A stretch of 64,000 nucleotides of DNA from Peribacillus kribbensis DSM 17871. Its GTDB lineage: Bacteria > Bacillota > Bacilli > Bacillales > DSM-1321. Below are positions 54,723 through 62,509 of the stretch, piece after piece. The notes beneath the pieces are model-generated. The model made no database searches. It had not been told where the DNA came from and worked only from the letters and a program-made list of their open reading frames with translations. Position numbers and translations under genes: made by a program. The stretch is taken from positions 81,617 to 145,616 of the forward strand of contig NZ_KE387241.1 of NCBI RefSeq assembly GCF_000430765.1, given 5' to 3'. Every line of letters begins with the position of its first letter. Within the stretch, counting starts at the first letter, position 1.

Positions 54723-55679
54723 ATGTCAGTAAGAAAGCTAATAATTGCACAAAATCTGGAACATACATATGTAGAACGGATTCGGGCTGTCATTCCTGAA
54801 TGGGAAGTTATTGTTGGCAGAGATCGGGAGGTCTGGCTTGATCACATTTCAGAGGCGGAGGTTATTGCGGGCTGGAAGAAAGTGATGGCTGATCATATCG
54901 GCAGCGGAAGACTGAAATGGGTTCAAACCTGGAGTGCCGGGATTGATACCCTTCCCCTTAATATCCTTAAAAACCATAATGTAGCTCTTACAAATGCAAC
55001 AGGTGTCCACGCCTTCCCTATATCGGAAACTATTTTTGCCTTAATGCTCGGCCTGACGAGGAAGCTTCACTCTTATGTAAGAAACCAGCAGGCAAAAACC
55101 TGGTACCATTCAGACTTAAAGCTTGAGATTCATAATAAAACAATCGGTATTTTAGGAATCGGGGCAATTGGACAGGAGACAGCGAAAATTGCCAAAGCGT
55201 TTGGGATGGAAGTGCTTGGCCTCCGCCATTCTGGTAAGCAGGATAAATATGTGGACAGAATGTATAAAACAGAAGAACTGAACGATATGCTTCCCCTTTG
55301 CGACTATGTGGTCGTCACTCTGCCTTTAACAAAGGAAACACATCATCTCATTGGAAAAGAGCAGTTTAAAAGAATGAAAGATACGGCTTTCTTCATCAAT
55401 ATTGGCCGCGGAATCCTGGTGGTTGAGGACGATTTAATGTCAGCTCTTCAATCAGGGGAAATCGCCGGAGCAGGGCTGGATGTGTTTGAAACTGAACCGC
55501 TTCCGGAGTCCAGCGCTTTATGGGAGCTTGAAAATGTGATTGTCACTCCCCATACAGCCGGCTCCACCCAGCATTATGATGAGCGGGTAGTAAACGACAT
55601 ATTCATACCAAATCTAAAGATCTATCTCAATGGGGATCATCCTGCAATCAATCTGGTTGATTATAAAAAAGGATATTGA
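54723..55679 (+). CDS. D-2-hydroxyacid dehydrogenase
   Basis: 318 residues. NAD-binding GILGIGAIGQETAK (about 139-152), INIGRGILVVEDDLMSALQ with its Arg, ETEPLPESSALWELENVI, and the catalytic His in VTPHTAGST. Fits glyoxylate/hydroxypyruvate reductase-like members. Start is the ATG within a purine-rich AGGAGATGGAGAA; the upstream part of the frame looks non-coding. Monocistronic, no clear partner. Confidence 0.85.
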   Translation: MSVRKLIIAQNLEHTYVERIRAVIPEWEVIVGRDREVWLDHISEAEVIAGWKKVMADHIGSGRLKWVQTWSAGIDTLPLNILKNHNVALTNATGVHAFPISETIFALMLGLTRKLHSYVRNQQAKTWYHSDLKLEIHNKTIGILGIGAIGQETAKIAKAFGMEVLGLRHSGKQDKYVDRMYKTEELNDMLPLCDYVVVTLPLTKETHHLIGKEQFKRMKDTAFFINIGRGILVVEDDLMSALQSGEIAGAGLDVFETEPLPESSALWELENVIVTPHTAGSTQHYDERVVNDIFIPNLKIYLNGDHPAINLVDYKKGY

Positions 55680-55834
55680 TGAAGACAGACATCCGTTTTA
55701 TCTTACCGCAGGTCTTGTGGTAAAATTAGGAGAATACCATCCTGCAGCCAAAAGCTTTTAGTGCTGCATGGTTCTACTCTTTAGGGAGGTGATGGATTTG
55801 GCAAATTGTGTTTGTTTGCCAGAAAGCGCAGTGT

Positions 55835-55878
55835 CTCATGCAAAGCCATATTGGGAGAAAGGCGATACTTTGCATGAG
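55835..55878. repeat. Inverted repeat in the CD3324 leader
   Basis: CTCATGCAAAG (55835-55845) and CTTTGCATGAG (55868-55878), perfect, 22-base loop. It may be an operator or part of a structured leader together with the hairpin at 55920-55948. Confidence 0.5.
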
Positions 55879-55919
55879 GTAGACTTACTAATCGCCTGCT
55901 CTCATATTCGGCTTTGCTG

Positions 55920-55950
55920 CCTTATTTTCTTTCAGAATAAAAATAAGGAG
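55920..55950 (+). promoter_or_regulatory. Hairpin covering the CD3324 ribosome-binding site
   Basis: CCTTATTTT (55920-55928) pairs perfectly with AAAATAAGG (55940-55948), locking most of the AAGGAG at 55945-55950. Translation would need the hairpin to open. Together with the inverted repeat upstream, this suggests post-transcriptional control. Confidence 0.5.
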
Positions 55951-55959
55951 CTGGCAAAC

Positions 55960-56223
55960 GTGAAATATGTAAGAGCGACTTCAGTATTACCCCCATCTTT
56001 GATTGCTGAAATTCAAAAATACATCCAGGGAGAGACCATATACATCCCAAAGCCGGAGGGAACCCATCAAAAGTGGGGGACTAATTCCGGCGGGCGCAAG
56101 ATGATTGACGAGCGCAATGCGGCGATCCGGCAAGCTTTTAAAGAAGGAAGCGGCATTGGCTCAATAGCCCGGGATTATTACCTCTCCGCTGAAACCATAC
56201 GAAAGATCGTTTATTCCAAGTGA
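55960..56223 (+). CDS. CD3324-family protein
   Basis: 87 residues starting MKYVRATSVLPPSLIAEIQK. It contains YIQGETIYIPKPEGTHQKWG and a C-terminal helix-turn-helix-like part (GIGSIARDYYLSAETIRKIV), matching the small CD3324-type DNA-binding-like family of Firmicutes. GTG start nine bases after AAGGAG. The same frame is open for 63 codons upstream, but those hold the leader hairpins and fit no family. Confidence 0.75.
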   Translation: MKYVRATSVLPPSLIAEIQKYIQGETIYIPKPEGTHQKWGTNSGGRKMIDERNAAIRQAFKEGSGIGSIARDYYLSAETIRKIVYSK

Positions 56224-56231
56224 GGGCAATC

Positions 56232-56262
56232 AGGCTGTAGCAGATTATGAGACAGCCTCTTT
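56232..56262 (+). terminator. Terminator
   Basis: AGGCTGT/ACAGCCT stem followed by CTTTCCC, a modest signal of the same word family as other terminators here. Confidence 0.5.
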
Positions 56263-56399
56263 CCCATGAATGCTAAAAAGCCGGCAAGTATGCCGAAAAT
56301 AATTCCTAACCATCCTGCACCTTGATGTTCCCCGCTGTATTCGATACTCTAAATAAGGAAGCAGTTTTCCAGTACTAACGAACGACGGAGGGGCTTGCC

Positions 56400-57053
56400 A
56401 TGGCTGAAAAATTCATCAAAAATCATGAATTCAATTTTATAAAGAAGCAAGTTGGTGTAATAAAGAATTCCCTAAAAACGGGTGCCGATAAGAATGTGAA
56501 AAACGCTGTCAAAGACAGCGCCGATGCTAAGATAACTGAGCTTTTTGCTGATGCAGATGCCGAACGTAGGGCATTGCTTGATCTTTCCCACTGTTCCAAG
56601 GATGAAGATTATGATCAATATATAAATACATTGGGGGAGTATGTCCAGCCTTTCCCCCAGGTTTCTGAACAGCAGATCAAAAAAATGTTCCCTAAAAATA
56701 AAAAGTTAAAAATGCCGCGTCTCGAGGAATTGGATTTGAGCCGGACTACCTATTTATCCTGGAATGATATCGGAAGCAATAAAAAGTTCCTCCTATTTGA
56801 GCTTGATGGCAGGCTTGCAGGCGTTGAATGCAAGTACACACTGTTAAGCCGCGACAATGTCTGTTCATTCTGCTGCCGGCACGGGCAGGTTGCCTTTATT
56901 TCCGCTGTGACGAAAGCAAAGAAATCGAACAATCCGGATTATTACAAGGCAATTGGTAACTATATCTGCTCGGACAGTTCCGAATGCAATAAAAAGATTA
57001 CAAACACAGACTATTTGACCTCTTATATCGAGGATGTACTGCGTGAAAAATAA
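56400..57053 (+). CDS. FusB-family EF-G-binding protein
   Basis: 217 residues. An N-terminal helical bundle is followed by a C-terminal four-Cys zinc domain: CSFCCRHG and ..YICSDSSEC. This matches FusB/FusC and their chromosomal relatives, which bind elongation factor G and free it from fusidic-acid-stalled ribosomes. In Bacilli without fusidic acid use it may help ribosome recycling. ATG after GGAGGGG. Monocistronic. Confidence 0.85.
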   Translation: MAEKFIKNHEFNFIKKQVGVIKNSLKTGADKNVKNAVKDSADAKITELFADADAERRALLDLSHCSKDEDYDQYINTLGEYVQPFPQVSEQQIKKMFPKNKKLKMPRLEELDLSRTTYLSWNDIGSNKKFLLFELDGRLAGVECKYTLLSRDNVCSFCCRHGQVAFISAVTKAKKSNNPDYYKAIGNYICSDSSECNKKITNTDYLTSYIEDVLREK

Positions 57054-57085
57054 AGACAGAGGCTCTAATGCTGCGCCTCTGTCTT
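57053..57085. terminator. Bidirectional terminator between convergent genes
   Basis: AAGACAGAGGC / GCCTCTGTCTT with a 12-base loop, directly after the FusB-like stop and 5 bp from the lyase stop. Confidence 0.8.
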
Positions 57086-57089
57086 CGTT

Positions 57090-58193
57090 TTATACAGCTG
57101 TTCCATTCAGGGCGCGGATGCCTTGGTCCAAGATTTCAAATGCTTTCCTTAATTCATCCTTGGGTACGTCTCCATAGGCATCGCCTATACTGATCTCATA
57201 GGAGCATCGATTGCCGTTTACTTCCTTTAAGTATCCTGTCAAGCCGATTCCTGTTTTTTCATAGACATCTAGAAAAATAGGCTCAAGCTTCTCCTTAGGC
57301 GCGGTAATATGTACATGAAACATATTGGAAACCGGTACTTGCGGCAGTGTTAATACAGAGTGGCAGGCATTATACATAGCTGCCAGTTCGATTGCCTCTC
57401 TATAATATTGCTCCATTTTTCCCACGCGGAGATCAAAATAATAATCTGCAGGTACAATGTATGGATACAAACTGATTAAATCGCCGCCATGCCGCCTTTT
57501 CCATACCCTCGACTTTTCAGTGAATTCCTTGCTTCCTGCGAGGATGGCGCCGGCAATTCCTCCGATTCCCTTATAAAAGGAAACATAGACAGAGTCAAAC
57601 AGGCTGCAGATTTCCTCCGCTGTTTTTTGATAATATGGAAGAATCTCAAACAGTCTTGCGCCATCCAAATGAAGAGCTATTCCTTGATCACGGCAGTATT
57701 CAGAGATTGCTTCAAGAGTTTCATAGTCCGGGAGCTGACCGCCAATTTCACGCTGGGGGAGTTCCAGCAGGAGGCAGGATACTCCTTCGCTCATCCCTGC
57801 AACGTCCTCGTATGTAATGAGCCTGTGCTCGTCCCCAAGAAGAATCGTTTCGATACCGTGAAGCTCCTTGAGGCCATCCTCTTCATGTATTTCCAGATGA
57901 CACAAAGGATGATAGGCGACCCGCTTAGCACCCTTTTCATCACACCATAATCGTAATGCAATCTGCTGGGCCATTGTCCCGCTCGGAAAGAACACCGCCG
58001 ATTCCTTTCCCAGATAGCCCGCCATCTTATCCTGGAAAGCACTTATAAAATGTCCATTCCCGTACATATCACTTTCTTCATGAGGATCGATATCCTTAAA
58101 GGCTTCCAATAAAACCCCCACTTCTCTTTTCCCGTGTCCAGCCGTTTGGTACTTTGTCTCTTTAAAGGCTTCGAGCATAGATTTCTTTTCCAT
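57090..58193 (-). CDS. Threonine aldolase-like beta-eliminating lyase
   Basis: 367-residue PLP enzyme, fold type I. FFPSGTMAQQIALRLW (phosphate site), HLDGARLFE (cofactor-binding Asp and the following Arg), and the Schiff-base Lys in SFYKGIGGIAGAI. It resembles low-specificity L-threonine aldolases, which split threonine into glycine and acetaldehyde. Start ATG nine bases after AAGGAG. Monocistronic. Confidence 0.83.
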   Translation of the reverse strand: MEKKSMLEAFKETKYQTAGHGKREVGVLLEAFKDIDPHEESDMYGNGHFISAFQDKMAGYLGKESAVFFPSGTMAQQIALRLWCDEKGAKRVAYHPLCHLEIHEEDGLKELHGIETILLGDEHRLITYEDVAGMSEGVSCLLLELPQREIGGQLPDYETLEAISEYCRDQGIALHLDGARLFEILPYYQKTAEEICSLFDSVYVSFYKGIGGIAGAILAGSKEFTEKSRVWKRRHGGDLISLYPYIVPADYYFDLRVGKMEQYYREAIELAAMYNACHSVLTLPQVPVSNMFHVHITAPKEKLEPIFLDVYEKTGIGLTGYLKEVNGNRCSYEISIGDAYGDVPKDELRKAFEILDQGIRALNGTAV

Positions 58194-58344
58194 AGCACAA
58201 GGCTCCTTGTTAAGTAGTTTTGTGGATTCCTATATCATATTCTAGCACAGCATTTTCGAAAAATTGCTGAAATTCAGGAGACAGAAAAAGCCTAGAAAAA
58301 AGAAAACTGCTATTTTGCACACCGAAAAAGGGTCCAGAGGGAAT

Positions 58345-58715
58345 AGTTTAGACCAAAATTCCAGCTGCTTCTCCTAATGGTTCTAAGAAGCAATCTCATG
58401 ACCAAAACTTCTGCCGCTTCCCCTCTTTATGGTTCTGAGACGCACTCTCATGACCAAAACTTCTGCCGCTTCCCCTCTTTATGGTTCTGAGACGCACTCT
58501 CATGACCAAAACTTCTGCCGCTTCCCCTCTTTATGGTTCTGAGACGCACTCTCATGACCAAAACTTCTGCCGCTTCCCCTCTTTATAGTTCTGAGACACA
58601 CTCTCATGACCAAAACTTCTGCCGCTTCCCCTCTTTATGGTTCTGAGACGCACTCTCATGACCAGAACTTCTGCCGCTTTCCCTCATTATGGTTCTGAGA
58701 CGCACTCTCATGACT
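58345..58715. repeat. 52-bp tandem repeat array
   Basis: The word CATGACCAAAACTTCTGCCG recurs exactly every 52 bases at 58397, 58449, 58501, 58553, 58605 and 58657 (the last copy with one substitution), and a degenerate start appears at 58709. A decayed unit precedes the array (58345-58396). Copies differ by only a few bases. The period is not a multiple of three and no frame runs through. It fills most of the gap between the lyase gene and the next, convergent to neither. Confidence 0.9.
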
Positions 58716-58722
58716 GCCCATT

Positions 58723-59043
58723 TCACTCTTCCTTAGAAGAAAGAATATTCATGATCACCGTCAAAGTCAAATCACTGCAGTGAATTTCGTAGGCCGCTGC
58801 CCTCCAGGAAGTGTCCCGGGACTTTTGCACATTCTCTATACGCAGCACATCCATGATGGCCAGCTGAAAATTTGTTCCGCCTCCCTGGCTGCTGATCATA
58901 AGATGTGAAGCATTCTGCTGAAAGCGGTAGGAACGTATCGTTTCCACATTAAACAGAGACGCATGCCTGACTGCGATCTGGATATCACCGTGTTCGAAGT
59001 TCTGCAGAATTCTAAGAAACTCGTGCATCGTTTCCTCAGACAT
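58723..59043 (-). CDS. Hypothetical protein (106 aa)
   Basis: Starts MSEETMHEFLRILQNF; a soluble mixed alpha/beta protein with ..QGGGTNFQLAIMDVLRIENV near the middle. The ATG follows GGGAGGGG by five bases. I do not recognise the family. It lies 75 bp downstream of the repeat protein gene on the same strand, with a terminator between them. Confidence 0.6.
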   Translation of the reverse strand: MSEETMHEFLRILQNFEHGDIQIAVRHASLFNVETIRSYRFQQNASHLMISSQGGGTNFQLAIMDVLRIENVQKSRDTSWRAAAYEIHCSDLTLTVIMNILSSKEE

Positions 59044-59079
59044 ATATTCCCCTCCCGTATACTTCCATCCTAACAGCAA

Positions 59080-59110
59080 AAGAGCAGGATGCGCTTTGCA
59101 TTCTGCTCTT
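59080..59110 (-). terminator. Repeat-protein gene terminator
   Basis: AAGAGCAGGATGC / GCATTCTGCTCTT (one mismatch) followed by TTTTGC on the minus strand. Confidence 0.75.
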
Positions 59111-59117
59111 AGGGACT

Positions 59118-60038
59118 TTAGTTTTTACTGTCTCCTGGCTTAATTCCAAGCTTGTCCAATTGTTTTTTTGCATCGTCCATGATCGCCTGTGCTTTTTTCT
59201 TTGTTGCAGGATCTAGGTTTTCAAACAAATCGTGTTTGAATCCTTTTTCCGGAAGCGTCACACCGAGTTTTTTCAACTGATCTTTCGCTTGTGTTTCTGT
59301 CAGGGTGCCAGCTCTCAGCTTATCCATGACCGCCTGCGCTTTTTCTTTGGCGGCTGCATCAAGGTTTGCAAACATGCCGTGGCGTTCACCCTTTTCCGGA
59401 AGTGTTACACCAAGCTTTTTCAGCTGGTCCTGTGCCTGGGTCTGCGTCAGGGTGCCGGCCTTCAGCTTTTCCATAATCGCCCGCGCTTTTTCTTTGGTCG
59501 CTGCATCAAGATTTGCGAACATGCCGTGGCGTTCACCCTTTTCCGGAATTGTTACACCAAGCTTTTTCAACTGGTCCTGTGCCTGGGTCTGTGTCAGAGT
59601 TCCGGCTCTTAGCTTATCCATGATCGCCTGCGCTTTTTCTTTGGTGGCTGCATCAAGATTTGCGAACATGCCGTGGCGTTCACCCTTTTCCGGAAGGGTT
59701 ACGCCCAGCTTTTTCAGCTGGTCCTGTGCCTGGGTCCTTGTCAGGGTGCCGGCCTTCAGCTTTTCCATAATCGCCCGCGCTTTTTCTTTGGTCGCTGCAT
59801 CAAGGTTTGCGAACATGCCGTGGCGTGCACCTTTTTCCGGAAGTGATACGCCCAGCTTGGCAAGTTTTTCTTTAGCTTGCTCCATGATATCCTGCGCCTT
59901 TTGGCGTGTATCACCATTCTGCGAAGCTGAAGCTCCCTGGCTGGATGTGTCCGCCGCATATGCAGAAAAACCTGCTCCTAACAATCCAACAGATAAGGCT
60001 CCAGTCAAAACAAATGGCGCCAGCTTATTTTTTTTCAT
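59118..60038 (-). CDS. Secreted protein made of 49-residue repeats
   Basis: 306 residues. Signal peptide (MKKNKLAPFVLTGALSVGLL, cleavage after AYA near 29), a short linker, then five ~49-residue units, each like FANLDAATKEKARAIMEKLK + AGTLTxTQAQDQLKKLGVTL + PEKGERHGM. All units are helical and charged. There is no LPXTG or lipobox, so the product is free or loosely wall-bound. No enzyme domain is present. AGGAGG precedes the ATG by nine bases. I do not know a named family; it could be a wall-, metal- or spore-associated spacer. Confidence 0.8.
   Translation of the reverse strand: MKKNKLAPFVLTGALSVGLLGAGFSAYAADTSSQGASASQNGDTRQKAQDIMEQAKEKLAKLGVSLPEKGARHGMFANLDAATKEKARAIMEKLKAGTLTRTQAQDQLKKLGVTLPEKGERHGMFANLDAATKEKAQAIMDKLRAGTLTQTQAQDQLKKLGVTIPEKGERHGMFANLDAATKEKARAIMEKLKAGTLTQTQAQDQLKKLGVTLPEKGERHGMFANLDAAAKEKAQAVMDKLRAGTLTETQAKDQLKKLGVTLPEKGFKHDLFENLDPATKKKAQAIMDDAKKQLDKLGIKPGDSKN
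59224..59870 (-). repeat. 147-bp coding tandem repeat with alternating two-unit pattern
   Basis: The landmark AACATGCCGTGGCG recurs at 59371, 59518, 59665 and 59812, exactly 147 bp apart, with a diverged fifth copy near 59224. Units alternate between MEKLKAGTLT and MDKLRAGTLT, showing duplication of a 294-bp pair. Confidence 0.9.
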
Positions 60039-60153
60039 TATCTATTCCTCCTGATTGGTTAATTTTTTTGGTACAAGTTTACTTTAACCAGCAAGAGTGA
60101 AAAAACAGTGAAAAAAACCTCGCTTGGCGCACATTTCTTAAAAACTTTTTCTA

Positions 60154-60960
60154 TTATTCTCTGTTGAAGTCATCAGGATCGGCAAAAGCGCGTTCTCCTG
60201 TATCCAGGCTGTCAATGGCTGCCATATCTTCCGGTAATAATACGGTGTTCCTTTTTTGATTTTGGAATGCTTACCACTTCATTTTGAAGATCCCACCGAA
60301 TGATGACTTGGGCGGTAGACTTTCCATACTTCTCCGCAATCTGAATCAGTGCCGGATTATCGAGAAGCTCCCCTTGCTTCAATGGAGACCATGCTTCAAG
60401 CTGGATGCCGTGCTCCCTGCAATAAGCTCTTAGCTCTTTTTGGGCAAAATGGGGATGAAATTCAACTTGATTGACCATCGGTTTGATTTCAGCATCCTTG
60501 ATTAAGTCATCCAAATGATGCTCTTTAAAATTACTTACACCGATTGCACGGACTTTTCCGTCTTTGTATAACTTCTCTAGAGCCTTCCATGTTTCTTTGT
60601 ATTTGCCTTTGGAAGGGACCGGCCAATGAATCAAGTATAAATCAAGATAATCGATCTCCAGCTTTTGCAGGCTTGACTCAAACGCAGCCAAAGTTTCTTC
60701 ATACCCCTGGTCGCTGTTCCAGACCTTGGACGTGATAAAAAGCTCCTCACGCGGAACGCCGGATTCCTTGATTCCCTGGCCCACACCCTCTTCATTCTTA
60801 TACACTGCGGCAGTATCGATGCTTCTATAGCCATTTTTTATGGCAGCTTTAACCGAATCGATTGCTTCCTGGCCGTCTTCTACTTTAAAAACACCAAGCC
60901 CAAGCCAGGCATCTTCACACCATTATGCAAAACTGTAGTATCCTGTAAACTTTTTACCAT
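60154..60960 (-). pseudogene. Aldo/keto reductase pseudogene (YvgN-like)
   Basis: Starts with a good AAGGAGG and MVKSLQDTTVLHNGVKMP, then a one-base deletion near codon 17 shifts the frame (the next frame continues LGLGVFKVEDGQEAIDSVKA). The central part is intact (NGYRSIDTAAVYKNEEGVG with catalytic Tyr, LIHWPVPSKGK, VSNFKEHHLDDLIK, MVNQVEFHPH). Near the end IPKSKKEHRII jumps into another frame (EDMAAIDSLDTGERAFADP), so a short segment is missing. A 197-aa frame remains open in the middle but lacks both ends of the barrel. Confidence 0.8.
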
Positions 60961-61003
60961 CAGTATCCTCCTTAATGTAAATGTATGATTGATAAAATTA
61001 AAC

Positions 61004-61855
61004 TTAGGAAAGCTTTACATAATCACGCCAATTGTGGACCGGCTGCCAGCCAAGTACCTCTTTTGCCTTATCATTGGCCAATAGGGTTTCGAATCCCTCT
61101 AATGGTCTTCGGATATCCTTGAGATTTGGGAAACAAGCCTCAAGCAGATCGCGGCTTTTGATATCCATGGACGTATGATCTGCTGCTAGATTTAATGCAA
61201 CAGCGCCAAGACCATCTTTTTCAACAGCAAGGCGGTAGGCTGCAGCTGCATCCCTTGCATCAATATAGCTCCAGAGAATAGGCTTTCTTTCCTCAGGGTT
61301 ATGGATAAATCCCGGGAAATTTTCATACATATGAGGGGCAATTACATTTCCCAGCCTTAAGGAAACAACCTGCATACCTGTCCGATTGTGAATCATTTCC
61401 GCTGTTTGCTCATTCACAATCTTGGACAATCCATAGCTGTCTTCCGGCAGTCTTGGATGCTCCTCATCGATCGGTACATATTGAGGCTCCAGGCCATTCT
61501 TGGAGAAACAAATTCCATACGAAGACTCACTGGAGGTGATGACCGCCTTCTTCATCCCTAAGTTCCCTGCCGCTTCCAGAATATTATAGGTTGCCATTAC
61601 ATTGTTGCTGAAAGTCTTCTCATTTGTATAAATAAAGGGTCTTGGAATGGCAGCCAAGTGAACCACTGCATCTGCACCTTCCAGCACACCATACACTTCG
61701 CCGAGATTTGATAAATCGGCTAATATGGTTTCACAAAGCTCTTGTTCTGGATACTGCCGGTCAACATTTAATACCTCATATTCATGGTCCAGAAACTCCT
61801 GAATAACAGAAGGGCCCAATAGCCCGCTTCCTCCAGTAACCACTATTTTCTTCAT
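61004..61855 (-). CDS. NAD-dependent epimerase/dehydratase (extended SDR)
   Basis: 283 residues. N-terminal Rossmann VVTGGSGLLGPSVIQEFL, VVHLAAIPRP, catalytic Ser/Tyr/Lys in SSESSYG and YGLSKIVNE. A sugar-nucleotide epimerase or a uronate/aldonate-type dehydrogenase is possible. The start is the ATG after AGGTGGACGAAG. Lies between the reductase pseudogene and a small hypothetical gene; the nearby GH43 gene hints at plant-sugar metabolism. Confidence 0.83.
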   Translation of the reverse strand: MKKIVVTGGSGLLGPSVIQEFLDHEYEVLNVDRQYPEQELCETILADLSNLGEVYGVLEGADAVVHLAAIPRPFIYTNEKTFSNNVMATYNILEAAGNLGMKKAVITSSESSYGICFSKNGLEPQYVPIDEEHPRLPEDSYGLSKIVNEQTAEMIHNRTGMQVVSLRLGNVIAPHMYENFPGFIHNPEERKPILWSYIDARDAAAAYRLAVEKDGLGAVALNLAADHTSMDIKSRDLLEACFPNLKDIRRPLEGFETLLANDKAKEVLGWQPVHNWRDYVKLS

Positions 61856-61910
61856 CTTCGTCCACCTGTTCCTTCCATTCATATTCAACTAGTTTGTAAA
61901 CGCTTGCATT

Positions 61911-62150
61911 TTATTTAAGAAAGCGCCCTGAATCTGGAAATTCTCGCCATGAGATTTTCATAATCCTTTTTTCCATGTTTTTAAAAGATTGAGATTCCAG
62001 TTCATTAAACTCCTCTGCCAGCAAATCAGCTGTCAAATACAGGGTTAATTGTTTTTTGGCCATTTCCTGCGGGTGGCCGCTGTCAAGCTGATGTGAGGAA
62101 ATCACCGTATACGCAAACTTCTCGGGGTCAATACTCATCTTCTTTTCCAT
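61911..62150 (-). CDS. Hypothetical protein (79 aa)
   Basis: Starts MEKKMSIDPEKFAYTVISSH. Charged, mostly helical, no Cys and no membrane helix. The ATG follows GGAGGG. Upstream is a XylR-like box shared with the divergent xylosidase gene. I cannot assign a family. Confidence 0.6.
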   Translation of the reverse strand: MEKKMSIDPEKFAYTVISSHQLDSGHPQEMAKKQLTLYLTADLLAEEFNELESQSFKNMEKRIMKISWREFPDSGRFLK

Positions 62151-62201
62151 AGGAAATCTCCCTCCTTATCCATTTTTAATAATTATTGAAGTTATTATAC
62201 T

Positions 62202-62320
62202 CTTTGTTTATCAAATATACAAAGTTTTTGCTAATTTGATAAAATTCCATCACTTCGATATTGAATTAAATATTTTTATATGCTAATTTATTCAAAAATA
62301 GTTTGTTTGATAAACAAAGT
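62202..62320. promoter_or_regulatory. Pair of XylR-like operator boxes
   Basis: CTTTGTTTATCAAA occurs at 62202-62215 and, inverted, at 62306-62319. The second copy is within a palindrome AGTTTGTTTGATAAACAAAG (62300-62319). This resembles the XylR (ROK repressor) boxes of Bacillus xylose genes. They lie between the 79-aa gene and the xylosidase gene, so both could be controlled. Confidence 0.6.
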
Positions 62321-62329
62321 TGAAGGAAG

Positions 62330-62509
62330 GAGATGCTTATCTAAGAAGAAGTTTTTTATAACAGGATGAAATCCCTTTTATGGGAAGATAGTATATTAAA
62401 AGGAGTGGGCTCGAAACGCAATCTATTAATCCACAGAATTATGTTCAGCCAGCCATCACTGCCACACTAGAGAAGAAAACATTAAAAAAAGTTGCAGGAG
62501 GAAATTAAT
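62330..62509 (+). other. Xylosidase leader, possibly with a transporter scar
   Basis: A ribosome-binding site followed by ATGCTTATCTAA (62325-62344) looks like a start that stops at once. Further on, an open stretch without a start ([20 protein letters not shown], then a stop at 62507-62509) could be the tail of a deleted gene. I cannot identify either piece. Confidence 0.25.

Noticed and set aside
55768-55959. Reading the CD3324 gene as a 151-residue protein with a Cys-rich N-terminal extension.
   Set aside because: The extra 64 codons hold two inverted repeats, fit no family, and a GTG with AAGGAG gives the standard family length.
56224-56350. Minus-strand frame reading GAGWLGIIFGILAGFLAFMG, like the tail of a small membrane protein.
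   Set aside because: A stop precedes it closely, there is no start or ribosome-binding site, and it ends inside the terminator and the CD3324 gene; at most a relic.
58345-58715. The 52-bp array as a CRISPR.
   Set aside because: Whole units are repeated with no unique spacers of constant length, and no cas genes are present.
59305-60054. Long plus-strand frame (249 aa) opposite the repeat protein.
   Set aside because: It exists only because the 147-bp coding repeat keeps both strands open; it has no ribosome-binding site, and the minus strand has a signal peptide and a good start.
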